Assembly (NCBI GenBank): GCA_000507305.1
Contig: DF241194.1
Span: 1 to 64,000 of the forward strand
Source of the DNA: Breviolum minutum Mf 1.05b.01
Lineage: Eukaryota > Sar > Dinophyceae > Suessiales > Symbiodiniaceae
DNA: 64,000 bases
Reading direction: 5' to 3'
Positions within the stretch are counted from its first letter, which is position 1; each line of letters starts with the position of its first letter. The position numbers were made by a program, and so were the translations under genes. This document shows positions 12,050-24,876 of this stretch, one piece after another. Below the pieces are notes generated by a model, which saw only the letters and a program-made list of their open reading frames with translations, was not told the DNA's origin and ran no database searches.

Positions 12050-15000
12050 GGGTGTGGTCTTTAAGTCCGTGAAACTTATCCCTACATGTGGTGCCTATGT
12101 CTGACGCCTTTGGTAAATGCAAAGATGCAGCTAGCCCAACATGTTCACTCCTTCGCCAGGCATCTACGTGCAACTCCACAGGCTGGTATTCCGGGGGGGG
12201 TTCCTCCATTGCATGATCCTTTGTTTCATAGGCTGACATGGCTCTGGATGAAGTGATGTGTTTGAGGAATGTCAATTTCGTGATTTGCTTGATTCACATT
12301 GCCTCAGTTTGGATTGACTGCAGACATGAAGGGACAACTCATGTCGATATATAAGATGATATAAGTAGTATCACGTTGGCAGATCAAGGAATCTAGAATC
12401 ATTCAAGCCAAACCATCTATGTCAACTGACTTGGTATTGTAGTGCTTTGCACGAGATCCTGGCGAAGAAAGACCCTACCCCTGAGGCAGGACGTGCTGTC
12501 AGCGCCAGCAGATGCCACATGACATGGTCTGGTTTCCGGCCGGTCCGTTGCTGAGCTCGGCAAATTTGCATTTTGGAAGGTGGATGACTTGATCGTAATA
12601 CAGAAACCTTTTTTTTCTCCAAGCTAGAATCCCGCAAAGCACAAAAACATCACAAGGCAGCACAAGGCAGACCTGGTAATCGATGACATCTTGGGATTCC
12701 AAGGTTCCTGCACGCCACAGTCTTCAGTCGAGGCTGCAGCAATAACAGGGCCACAAGGGGCACTCACCTAACCTGCCAGTCCAGGAACTGCAGTATAACG
12801 GTACTATGTTCATGGCGCTTTTCACCTTCTTAGACCTTGCTTTAGGTTGCTTGCCATCTCTGTTTTTTAGGTGTAGCAAAAGTACAAAATGTATGTGACA
12901 TGCATTGTAACCTAAGCTTGACTTGTTGACGAATTCTAACGGAATATTATACTGAACAACAATGCACTGCTTGTGCGCTTGGGCGTTCTGACTTTTAAAA
13001 ACAGACATTATATCAAGCCTCCGGGCTCAGCAGATTACCTCGGTCTCAGTGGTGTTTGGCAGTGCAAGGATAAATAAACTTTTCCTTTGGTGCATTGTAT
13101 TGTTATGAAGCTATGAATTCTTGTTCTGGTGCTCTTGGCGGGTCTAGCCTAGACTGCCTAGACTGGCACCATTCTCCCTTCAAGCCGGTCTGCCACCTCT
13201 GTCCAGGCCAAATCCAGTTTCGCCGTTGGGTATGGAGCTCCAAACTGGCAGATATCAGATATTCATGGCTGAGGTGTTTTTTGAGGTGACCAGAGATGGG
13301 TCGAGGAAGAGTATTACATATTACACATGACTTGGTATTTGCAACGTTTTACCAGCTTTAAAACCTTCAAGGTTGCAGAGGAAAGAAAAATACTTCGATG
13401 ATTCTATTTTCTCTTTCCTGCCTGAATGGTTGCTTGACAGACATAGATGTACAATTATCATCAATTAAAATCTACAACATTCTACCACTGCTGCCAGGAT
13501 CAAGGTTTGTCCTGTACCTTTTTACCTTTTCAATCCTTTTCAACAGCTGCATCTCTGAGGTTCCTGCAGTTTGGCATGGCAAACCGACCTCAGGTTTTGC
13601 TCCTAAAAAAAAAGACTGCCAAACAAGCGCCTGCCCTGTTGGTGAATGGTTCAAAGTTTGGATGTTTTGATGGTTGATTTTTAGCTTAAAACTGTTTGAT
13701 GTTTTTGCGTAAATATGTGGTTATCAATTTATCTATCATGATTGTCATAATATGCACACACCTGATTTCTTTCCTAAGTGTTTGACGATCACCAAACTAC
13801 CTGGCATGGACACTTCCAAACCCTACAAGTTCACACCACTCAAATAAGCCACTCATGCCATTTCCTCGAAGCCCGATCTCACCTAAGAATTAGATCTGCA
13901 AAATACAGCAGTTGAAGTCTTGAATGGTTATTATGGGCCTTACCAACCATTGGTCGATTCAGCATGGCATGTGGCATGCATACTGTTGAGCTGCACAGGT
14001 CACCGCCTGTAGCACGCCTGGTGACTCCACGGAGGCTGGGTTTTGAAAGATGCAAATTTGTCAAATCGTTGGTTGGGCTGATCTCTTTGCTTCTCAAATT
14101 CCTGAAGCCTGCACAAGATGCATGTACTTATATATATATATCCGGCATATATCTATATATTTATATTAAGAATATACATTATATACCCTAGATAGGGCCC
14201 TGGCGCATGCATGGCAAGTGGTTGTTGACAGTTGATGACAAGAGTATGATGCCCCAACTTGTTTGGAAAGCGTTCTTCTAATGGCATTCCCATCATTCTT
14301 GGCTGTAGGAGACGAATCCCCACATCTCACTATATCCATATCCCACTATTCCATTAGTATTCCACTGGGAAGACGCACTTCAGGGGGTCTGAACTCTACA
14401 ACATCTTGGATTGCAGATGGGTTGACATTGCTATTCTGCAATCAGGGCTTTTGCAGCTCCAGTAACCAGCAGGGGCACTTGGAATTGGGAAATCTTTTTC
14501 TCATGCAGTGCTGGAATTTCAACTTGGCCAAGTGGAACAACAGTCTCAAGTAATCATCACAAGTCGGTTGCTGTTTGGCTTGGTTTTCTCTATAGAGCTT
14601 CCGAGGAGCTACCCGCAGCAGGCATCTTGATTCATTAAGTTTAGCAACGCCTTGCTAATAATTAAAAGGTGATAGAACAATCCTTTTTAAAGTCCTCTAA
14701 ACATCTTTACATATCTATACACATCACATAGCATGTAGTTTAGAGTGATATATCTCAAATGTACCATGTATATGTAGTATATATTGCTTGATTTCAGCTA
14801 GGCTTTGCTACGAATAGCTCTAGGTGAAGCCATGAAAACACCAAGGCATCGCCGGTCGAGTGGTGTAGGACTGCATCAGGTCGCCCCTGAGCCGAAGAAA
14901 AGTCCTTGAAGAGGGGACCAACTGGCAGCGCTGCCAGTGGTTAATTCAAGGAGAGTGCTCCTTGCTGTGGATTGTCCTGACAAGCAAGTAAGAAACAGAT

Positions 15001-15336
15001 TCTGAATAGCAGCATAGCTTCACTTGATATGAGATGATGAATCATAATAGAAACGATTGAACCGTGGGCCGTCCTGATAGTGAAGTTCTGTATCCAGGTT
15101 TTGCTTCGGTACCAAAGCTGGGTTGTGGGTTGATGCTCCACTGAATTCCATGAATTCGATTGAATTCGCATGTAAATTTTGATACTGCCAACAGTATCTA
15201 CAATCGATGATTTTGGGATGGACATTCCATGCGCAGAGGCGGCAAGAAGAATCCCACACATGGAAGTTTTTTGGATCTGAACCTTGTCTGGAGAAACTTC
15301 GGATGAGTCAAACAAAAATACCATTGCTGAGTCAAG
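12050..15336. other. 3.3 kb with only weak exon candidates
   Basis: Short coding-like stretches occur near 12440-12510 (LHEILAKKDPTPEAGRAV), 12710-12770, 13165-13265 and 13570-13670, but splice borders and phases did not chain. AT-rich tracts lie at about 14130-14190 and 14700-14790. Nothing here can be assigned a function. Confidence 0.45.
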
Positions 15337-15466
15337 GTTTGTACCAGACGGGTTTTGTGTAATTCATCTAGCGCAGCACGCAGCAGGGATGGTCTATGCA
15401 CTCCAAAAAAGGACTCATGATGACTTGAGCTTGCTGATTGAAGACGTGACATGCAGGGTCATGCAG
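15337..15466 (+). CDS. Isolated internal exon, function unknown
   Basis: Bounded by an AG|G acceptor and a GT donor, in frame for 43 codons: FVPDGFCVIHLAQHAAGMVY continues to LLIEDVTCRVMQ. The composition is clearly protein-like. No neighbouring exon could be joined with confidence. A TA-rich tract follows at about 15478-15540. Confidence 0.45.
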
Positions 15467-15540
15467 GTTTGTAGAACATATATAATATATACGTATATTA
15501 TATATGATTATACGATATCATATGTACATATATAATATTA

Positions 15541-16630
15541 AGGCATTGTGAGATGGCAGAGTTTGAATGCTGTTGGATTTACAAATCTTGCAAAATATTC
15601 AAGAATCTGTGGATCCAACATGTGGGTCATGAATTTATTTCATCATCCCGGAGCACATGAGCTGTGGAGAGATTGTGCAGAAGTGCTGGTAGTTTAAACC
15701 AATGGGTTCTGCCCAGAGGGAACAAAACTAGACATACATATATACTAAATATTCAGATATGATGTATGTAAAGCTCTTGCAGTATCTTTGATACATGAAA
15801 GCAGAAGACACGTGAGAAGATACGGAAGGGTCGGACGGTCGGACGGCAAGTTTGTGTGACGCTGTTCTCCACTTCATCTCGGATTTAGCTGCGACCTGCC
15901 AGAGTGAGCTTGGGGGGCAACACAAGCAACAGCTTGGGTGGGCGTGGCCGGGCAGACTCTAAAGCTGAAAGAAAGCTGAAGTTCCGGTTTTTGACAAACA
16001 GCAAGCACAGAGATACTTGAGACACATCACAAGTCAAAAATCCTAGCAAACTGTGCGTCAAAAGAAACATTAATATAGACATAGATGCTTATACATAGGC
16101 AATAGCAGTAATACATATCTAGGTCTTGATAGCAACTTCAAAGAGTTTGTGAATCTGGTACTGGGCCTTAGTTTAGAGTCTGCCAGCAAAGGGCCGGGAC
16201 TTTGAAAGGTGAATCCTCGCGCCGTTTCAGGATGCCACTATCTCAGGATACTAATTGGACAGAAGACGCTACAATTCAAAGCATTTCATGAGTTTCTTTT
16301 GTTGCAATATGTTGCAATACCTAGGTTCTTGATCTTGAAACTTAGGATCGCATTGGCATGCAGTCTACCCCTCATTATCCATCAATATCCATGAACCCTT
16401 CAGTGGCAGTGCTCCCTACTAGATATGAAAACAATAGATGATTTCATGGTTTCTATCTTTCCAGGTAATCTCACAGTTTCAAGTGACTGAAGGCCACCTG
16501 AGCTCCAGGATTTATGGCCCCAGGCTTGGGGGGAGATGATGATGGCTGCTTCACCTATTGAACCATGTGAATACCTCCATTTTTGGTGGGAAAATGCTGC
16601 AATCACTTGGTATCTTTCAGGGCGTAAGAG
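15541..16630. other. About 1.1 kb without a recognisable gene
   Basis: Only short open stretches with no matching splice borders. A short direct repeat, ggtcggacggtcggacgg, lies near 15830-15847. Confidence 0.4.
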
Positions 16631-17042
16631 ATGGGTTTTTACAGCTCCGAACTTTTTGAGGTGATGGACCTTGGCGAAAAAGCAGGCCTGCAGAGATTCG
16701 CGGGAGTCAAGACTGTTAATGTATTGAATGGATGAATAGTATAGTAGTGTGCCGTATACATTAAGATTAATACATCTGTCAACATGTGTACATTACAATA
16801 TGATCGCATTATGATTGCATACGCCCGAATATGGTGAACATGTTGAACATTATGAATTGATTGTTTGAACATAGTGTTTACACACGTTCTGATTTTTTGG
16901 ACAAATAGACAACATGTTTTTTGATTTGCCACAAAAAGATACAAGAAGCTAATCTGATGCTTCTACAGTTGTGAAACCCAGTGTGCTTTCAGGGTGGGTG
17001 GAACGCGACAGCTTCTGGGAACAAGCCAAAAAAATCACAATG
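16631..17042 (+). CDS. First two exons of an unknown gene
   Basis: An ATG 10 bases after a tttcag acceptor, the likely spliced-leader addition site, opens MGFYSSELFEVMDLGEKAGL and QRFAG. Exon 1 (16631-16703) ends in phase 1 at a GA donor. Exon 2 (16993-17042) starts at AG|GG and completes the Gly codon, giving WVERDSFWEQAKKITM before a GT donor. The join is in phase. No family is recognised. Later exons are not certain; a coding-like stretch, CGNPGTWVFAHRKKEAHTSK, lies near 17482-17550. Confidence 0.5.
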
Positions 17043-17821
17043 GTTCTTGTTTGCAAACCGTGGCACATCGTGTGACATTTGTGTGATGTGGAGTTTATCT
17101 AATTATATATATGCGATGATTCTCACAAATTCTGGCTCTTGAGTCATCAATCCCTTTGCTTTGTCTCAGCGTCAGGCCAGTCAGAAAACTGTCACAGGAC
17201 TGCCCTGAAAGATGTGTACTGTTTCCTGCATCCGTGGCCACTTGCTGTTGTGGTGTCGATTTTGTGTTGCGTTGCTTTGTTTTTTGGGAAATCGTCAAAT
17301 TTGAACGAAAGAGTTCGTGTTTCACGTGGCGTACGGAAGATTGCACGGTGTGTTGCGGCGGCTCCTTTTTCAGAAGTTCAATTCCAATGATTTGTTTCTT
17401 GAATTGACACTGTCCAGAGTCCAGATATGTCCAGATGAGTTTTGCTGAACCTATGACAATGTAGCCCCCGGACAGTCTCAGTGTGGCAATCCTGGGACCT
17501 GGGTTTTTGCTCACAGGAAGAAGGAAGCACATACGTCCAAACTGAAGGCGAGCTGTGATGGGTCTTGGAAAATGTAGCTGAGTTGCTAGTCCAACATGTT
17601 GCATTGGAACAACACTTCGATGAGAAGGAATGAGAGAGGAACTATGAGGAACTCAATCTAAAATGCTTCGCTGTCCGCAGTATGGCAAAGCGAAAAAGGC
17701 GTTGCTCCGAAGTGTGTGAATGCGACAGGCCTTCGCACCGGAGTTTGTGCCGGTTGCTGTCAGGGTCTTGGACCTTTCAGAGCTACACAGGTTCAATGCA
17801 ACACAGATAAAACATAGATAG

Positions 17822-18815
17822 ACAGGTTCAATGCCACACAGGTTTGTGTGAGACCGAGAAACGTCTTCTTTGGTTTCTTGATTGCATAGGTTCCAAAGAA
17901 AGCATCCAAAGATTTTTGAGGTAGATTCATTGTGCCTCTTCTAACATTCTGCTCTACCGACCCAGGTGAAGCCTAGAGAAGGTGGGACGCATGGGAGACT
18001 CCCCATGTACTGCTGCAATTCAAAGTGTGAATTCAGGATTTGGCAAAGGTTATAACTTAGCAGGATGTGAATATGATGACTGCCACATGCTTGACCACGA
18101 GGGGGGCAATGAGATCAGGAGGGCTTTCCCTTTTGGACCACTCTGAGACGATGGAACCATCCCCATTTATATCCATTTATGCAATATCGGAAGGTTAATT
18201 TGAAGACTACTTTCGCGGATCGGTCACTGCGAAAGCAGGCCCAGCTTCATGGCACAACACTGAGCGGAGCCCAGTGGTGGATGAGCCACTAAAAGGGTCA
18301 AGAAAACGATGGGATGTGGTACTGCAGAAGAACTGCAGAAAGGTTTGGTGCTCTTAAATAGCATACATGAAGGCACCCTAAGCAAAGATGCAGCCTTAAA
18401 TGGTACTTTGGCATATACACATATTATGAGAAAGACGTGAGAAGACTTTGATACTTGACATATCTTCTGGATACCACGGATTTTCAATACAAGGATCCAG
18501 GGATCAAGCTTGACCATGGATTTTACAGAAAACGTGACTATCAAGGCTGGTCAATCCAGAGAGGCACGTGGTTGGGTAGAAGGGTCAGGTTTAGCAGCTT
18601 AGCATGGTTTAGCAGCTAGTAGGCTCAGGTACAACAGATGATTTCTTGATATTTTGAATGATATATTGTCATTTTGATGTGAACTTTTTGTCAAAACTTC
18701 AAAGCATTAAAACCTAAAACTAGCATCCTGCTTGCAACAAAAAGGTGATTTAGAGGGACTTCAAATGGAGTTTGGATTTTGTAGATAAATAATTTGTCGC
18801 GAACCCCTTTGCCAG
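17822..18815. other. No gene resolved; short direct duplication at its left end
   Basis: The 20-base segment acaggttcaatgccacacag at 17822 nearly repeats acaggttcaatgcaacacag about 35 bases upstream. The rest holds no exon I can support. Confidence 0.4.
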
Positions 18816-18880
18816 GCCTTTCTGAGGGACATGCTGGCGGCCATGGATCATCACATGCATCAGTATCCATCTCAAGGAAT
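18816..18880 (+). CDS. Isolated exon, function unknown
   Basis: After an AG|G acceptor the frame reads AFLRDMLAAMDHHMHQYPSQ, which is helical and protein-like. The donor is not fixed. It could belong to the gene that starts at 16631, since the phase (0) would allow it, but the link is not shown. Confidence 0.4.
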
Positions 18881-20805
18881 GAGTGTGATAGTAGTATCAG
18901 TGTCGTTTGCCAATGTTGCGATTTTGCACGTGGCTTTGGTATCCTTTTCGTGATACGCCCAACCTTTCTCTTCATGTTCACTTAAACAACAGTTAGTGCA
19001 GTCAATAGGAAGACTTGTTCAGAACATTGAGAGAGAGAGAGCTTTTCAGTTGCTGCCAAGCTTTGGATATTGTATCATAATGTGCCTATTGAACCAGAAA
19101 CAGAAAAACCAGTGAGACAGTGGAAGGCTTATGCCTTTGCCAAACTTAGATGTTCAGTGCAGCAATATTTGAGGCTTCGAGAGACTCAGCAGGCCAGCAT
19201 GCTGGTGGAGATGGATACAGACTTAAGTAGACTTCTTGAATCTTCTTGACAGTTTGCATCATATCTTATAAAATCATATAAAATCATTTTACGATTCATT
19301 CAAGACTACGTACGTCTAGTTTAAACCTATCCGATCAATCTATATAGATTTATGCCATTCATGAGCCTTGACGTTGGATTTTTGAGATAGGACAATAACA
19401 TGCAAAATTACAAAGCCACTTCTATCTCTGAAGCTTGGCTCTAAACTCTAAAGACCGAGCCCTCTGCATTTCACACGGCCCCATCCGTTTGGTTTTGGTT
19501 TTGAAAAAAAGGAGCTCCTTTTGACTTGAGTGTGGGACGCACAGCTTTGGTCTACTCCACTACTGGCTAAATCCAGGAATTGGAATTAGCACTGGTCATG
19601 TGTTACAATGTGATTTTCCTTGGCAGTTGTCAACTTGGAAGAGTGAGACGACTGTTTGCATCCTGATATACATGACCAACTACATGACCAGGGTTTTCTA
19701 CTCGTTCATTGATGGTAGCCAGTCAGTGGTTTGACAGGGCTTGGTGGCCACGGTGGAGTTGGCCTGTCGGAGAGCTTTGAAGGGCCACTTCGCAAGGCGG
19801 ATTCGCGCATTCAAACATATCGTGTATTCATGTGATATTTATTGATAGATATTGTTATGGAACTGTTAAGTTATTGTTATTGTATTTAACATTATAATTG
19901 TATATTTGCATATGATGTACATATGTACTTGATGTGTACTTTATATATCATAGTAGACGAGCACTTAGTTATCCTTTTTGGCACAAGAGAGCATGTGAAA
20001 TATTGGTGAGATGTTTTTACTTGGAACTAGCCACGATTTTTTTCTCAGTGTCGCAACGCGTTTGTAAGCCTTTGTGTCATCATGTCGACAATAGGAATTT
20101 GGGAGTTGAATATGCTAGAAACCGACACCGCTTTCCCTCACTGAGCAGAATGGTTGCATTGATATACCGATACGAATATTGCTACACCTCAGATCAAAGT
20201 GACAAAACTAGCGATACTAGTAGGCCAAGAATGGAACACAAGGAGCTGAAGATTGACCATGCCTGCCAAACCTTTTGATCTTGCCATTGCTCAGTTTGTG
20301 TTCTGACGCCTTTGATTGCAGGTTGATTTTGGTGGGCAGCGCTGCTTTGAGGGTCCTTGCGTGACGTCTTGGGGTTTGAGGATTTTAGACGGAGACATTT
20401 AGCAAGGTAGAGAATCGGAAAGTGTTGTAAGAAGATTAAAGCCGGGACCAAATGTAAAGTGCAAGATGTACTGTACTTCATAAGTGCATTTGTTGCATTT
20501 GAAAGCATGATATATGTATGCTGTGTAACTACAGATGAGTAGGTAAGTGCAGCAGAAAGAATATCCACCAGCACCACTCTTGGCCAGGTAGAGACTCCTG
20601 GCAGTGACGTAGATGTTGTTTGCTTTACAAAGCGTGATGAGGGAAAGCAGGTCGGGGTTGTGGATCAGGTTTCAACTCGAAGTTCATCTTGATGACATGA
20701 ACATGTAATAACAGATCCACAGTATAACACTCAGTATGTACGGTACCTGGTTGGACAACAAGTGGTTTTCTACCGCGGCACGGTTCCATCGGGTTGTTTC
20801 GTCAG
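18881..20805. other. 1.9 kb without a recognisable gene
   Basis: AT-rich with many stops in all frames. A short GA run (gagagagaga) is at about 19029-19040. I see no exon with matching borders. Confidence 0.45.
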
Positions 20806-20856
20806 GCCGTGGGTCTTCCGGTCACTGTGCTGCGTCGTGTGGGGAGCTTGGATGGC
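20806..20856 (+). CDS. Isolated exon, function unknown
   Basis: AG|G acceptor and GT donor bound 17 codons, AVGLPVTVLRRVGSLDG, phase 0 to 0. The surrounding sequence is locally richer in G+C than the flanks. Confidence 0.4.
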
Positions 20857-22831
20857 GTTGGGAAGCTATTCTTAGCCCAGTCTTGGCATTCAGGTCCAGA
20901 TCGAAAGCTGATGGCCTTGGTTCATGTTATTTCTGATGTATTGAGAATTGTGGGATGAGGTGGGATGATGTCTTGAAATGCAAGATGATTCAAGCATAGG
21001 CAATGACCAAAGCCCTACGTTTGGGAGCAAGTCATGCAAGTCCTGCGATTGCTTTCCAAAAGTCACTATAGGATGATGATACTACACTTCCAGAGTTTGC
21101 AAAGTCGTTGCTTTGTTAGACACGACATTGTCCTATTGCTTGTGCCCATTGAAAAACAATGAAAAGACATTCAGTGTCATGAGCCACCACTTTTTGATTG
21201 CATTCTCGTCCCAGGTCCATTGGTCTCTGAAAGAGCTGGTGAGTCAGAGTTCCGACTACCCTGCGTATTTCTCCATGGAGACTCATTGGGTTTGGGCATT
21301 GGGAAACTGTTTTGGAAACCTTATTCAATACTGAAATATGCAGTATACACAAATATCTTAAATCAATCGGACATTACAACAGCTTTGAAAATACTGAAAG
21401 GATCCCAAAGGTAGTGTCACTGTTTTCAAAAGATGCTGTTCTTCTGTGTTTCTTGTTCCGCATTTTCTCTAGTTTGAAACAATTCAACAATGGACAACAA
21501 GGGGTTCATGAACCATATAACCCCGGCCTACTTTTGTGCTTGTACTGGAGTTTTGGCTCTCGCAGACTAGTGGATCAAGCATGATCGACTATGATCAACC
21601 ATGATAAAACAACAGAGCGCCATCCAAAAGGGTCGAGTTGATTAAACGTCTGGTCTTGAGAGGAACGCTACTCATTACATTCACCAAATCTCGCCAATCT
21701 TGACTCAACTCTGAAGACTTCGAGCGGACAACTCGTCAGAGCTACAAGTAGTAGTTGAGTGAACATCAGGTTTGGGTTCAATTTGGCCTTTGACAGTCTT
21801 TGGTTTGAATTTGCGATCCCTGGATGTCAAGAGAAGGCACGATGTCCAAAGGTCTCGCTTCTCGAATCTGCAAATGTACTTTTGGCTTAGGGAACCATAT
21901 CATATTCCCAATGTCCCTATTCTTAACCTATATACCTTTGCTGTTCAGATTTCAAGGGATACTGCGGTAGAGATGCGTCGCTAGATTGTGAAGTTCAGAC
22001 AGGGGCAGGATATGGCAGGAGTCTTTCATAGATATCTGACAGATTTTGTTTGCAGTGACTGGAGCTCTATAATAAGAAGCATGTTTGTCTCGTCTCGGAG
22101 GAATGTTCAGTGATTGGCAAAAAAGTGGAGACAACAGAGCATTCTTGCGGATTGTATGTTATTTCTGGGCTAGACCTAGAGTCCTTTACAGATTCTTCGA
22201 ACCCACGACATTTAGAACATGAGTATTTGAGAGAATACACTGCAGACGTTGAGTCAGACTTGTTTGGGTATTAATATCTATTATATAACTTTTAAATACC
22301 TTCCACGTAAGCCTTTTACATGATCCAGTGACAGCAGGCCCGCGCCCTCTATCGGTGAACAGCGCTCAGAATGTGCAGCTTGATCCGGTGAAGCTTGGAT
22401 TACAGTCTACGTGTTGTAGGAACTTGGGAGGAGGGGCCGGATGGGATGTTGAAGTGCAACTGGGGTATAGAGATGTATAAACACACAAACACTATTGAAT
22501 TAAGATCTAATTATACCGACATATCCTTGTGTGCTATTGTTCTATTGTGTGCATGGCATGCGGCCTACACTGCCTACACTGTGGTGTTCTTAGAATACAT
22601 GCAGTAGCACACAGGCAATCACAGCTTGCACTTGCAACGACAGGGAGCAACCTGAACCAGGAAGTCCGTGTAAGTTTTAAAAAATTGTCCACGAGTCACC
22701 TGCTTGCTCATCCAAGGACAGGTGATGGATGGCTTCCGGCAAAGCGCCGTAAGACCTCCACCATGGGTAAGACGTCCGCCGCAAAGGAGGCATGGAACAT
22801 CATGGAACCGTATACTGTAGAACTTCTGAAG

Positions 22832-22932
22832 GGTTCCCAACACAAGCACGCCGCATAGCAGAGGAGCAGATTTGGAAAGCGTATGAAACAGTCACGTGCC
22901 ACCAATTCCGCAAGTGGAGGAATGTGTTGCAG
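22832..22932 (+). CDS. Isolated exon, function unknown
   Basis: AG|G acceptor and GT donor bound a 101-base exon reading FPTQARRIAEEQIWKAYETV followed by TCHQFRKWRNVLQ. The residues are helical, basic and protein-like. A nearby nine-codon candidate at 22722-22748 (VMDGFRQSA) ends at a good GTAAGA donor but is out of phase with this exon. Confidence 0.45.
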
Positions 22933-23549
22933 GTTGGAGTCTAAGGTCAGGACAAGAAGTTTTTTTTTAAATATTGATTCATACATAGTCGACGATTCAA
23001 GGCATGTTTGGTGCAAATTTGCACTCCTTTCTTTTTCCGCTACATTTGGCCCAAATGTTGTGCCACTTTGCGCAGATACATTTCCAAGGAGGGACTGACA
23101 GAGTGATGTCTGAATCTTCCAATTGTTGTTTGGTAGACATGAGGAAAATGTCTAGGCCCGGCTGCTGGCCAGAATGAAATATGATTGGCATTTAACTAGC
23201 GACCTGGAAATGCGAACATGATACAATACGGATGTGGATAATAGAAAGAGACTAAGAGTGCAGATGTACAAAGCTCAAGCTAGGATATGTAAAATTGTAA
23301 AGATGTTTGGTGTTTTGGTGAGCTTTGTACACAACAAAGTCGATACCCTCGTTTGTGGGTGAGTGAATAGTCTTTGGGATCGTGATGAGGTCTTGTGCTT
23401 TGGGGAGATTTCAAGTTGCTGAATCATTCTCCTGAGAGTTGTGAGTGCAGGAGTTTCATTGTTGAAATTTCTCAAAAATCGGTGCTCAGTGTTTCAACTC
23501 CGAATTCCTTGATTCCTCGCCCTCCAGGAATCAGACCAAAACGCGATCG

Positions 23550-24831
23550 ATGGACTGGGGAGGACAATGGAATGGAAAAGGTGGCTGGAACAGCTGGGGA
23601 GGTAACACCTGGGGCAACCAATGGGGCTTCTTGGATGCAAACTGAGGGTGCGCAGCTGGTTGGACTTTGAGCATCAACAGCTTGAACCGTCATCCCCATG
23701 GTCATCCATTGTTAGTAGTTACAAGTTTTCTTTGTTTGTTAATATACAGTATTATGACATATTATGACTGTAGATACATGGTTAACTTATATACGGTATT
23801 TGTAGTTTGCAATGTTCATATCATACTGTATTGCTTGGATTGATCTAGGCTAGACATAGTTCAGCTGAGAAGGGACAAAGCTTTGCATTAGACTCCTGTT
23901 GCCGTTTTGAAGCAGGCACGTGCAACGGTATTTAAACATGTTTCTTTCAGCTATTTGTTATCTATTTATGTCGCTTTGACATGCTTTGACGTCACATTCT
24001 ACGGTTTTAACCAGAGAATGTGCATGTTGAAAAGTCCTCTTGATAGATGAGAAACATCATAGCACGGGTTTGGATTTGTTACGCAGGTGCTAGGCAGAAG
24101 TTTTTTCTTCCTGGGGAAGTCTGAACTCATTTGACTCTCCCAAGGTTGGGAGCAAGGAGGCAATTGGAATGGTGGTTGGGGTGGCGGCGGCGGCGGAAAA
24201 GGCCGGCATTTGGGGAATTGCTGATGTTGGAAGGGGAGCTGCTGCAGATATTATCATGTTGATGATTTGATTGGTGCTCCATACTGCCATACAGATATGA
24301 AGCATGGAAGAACAATTTCTCAATTCAATTGGTCCGAACTTCACGGTGTTGATGTCAACTAGTGGTTGATGTCTTGGAATTGCTAGTGACCATTTTCTTT
24401 GGGTTCCATATCGATGACAGCATCATCAAGGCAATCCAGATTGACTGATCCCCATGGCTTTCCTAGCTTCCCTGAGGTAGAAATGGCAAAGGAAAGGGTG
24501 AGAAGAAGAAAAGGCCCGCGGACAAAGATAGGGACCCTTGGCATCGGTTTATTGAAAATCTGGAAATATTCCAAGTTGCATTGATGGCATGGTTGATGGC
24601 TTTGGGTTTTTCTATACATCTCAACCAACCGCCAAAAACTCCCTTCGTTTTGTCCACCCCTTCCATGCACCAAGGATTGGCGAGGAGACGGATCCTCTGG
24701 AAAGGGCTTCACCGACCTGAAGTTTCAGGAACCCAAGAAGGATCCGTGGCAAAAAAATCCACAGCAAGAATGATAGCTTTTTGTGAAGCTTCCACGGCTG
24801 ATATGCAATAACTATGCATGATTGTCTCAGA

Positions 24832-24876
<45 letters not shown>

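Noticed and set aside
12050..14560. Several 60-100 codon frames as separate small genes
   Set aside because: They lack linked splice borders, start context or recognisable features. Two frames are often open at once.
17095..17604. Minus-strand frame of 169 codons
   Set aside because: It overlaps a plus-strand coding-like stretch (CGNPGTWVFAHRKKEAHTSK) and shows no domain or splice signals, so it was left out of the features.
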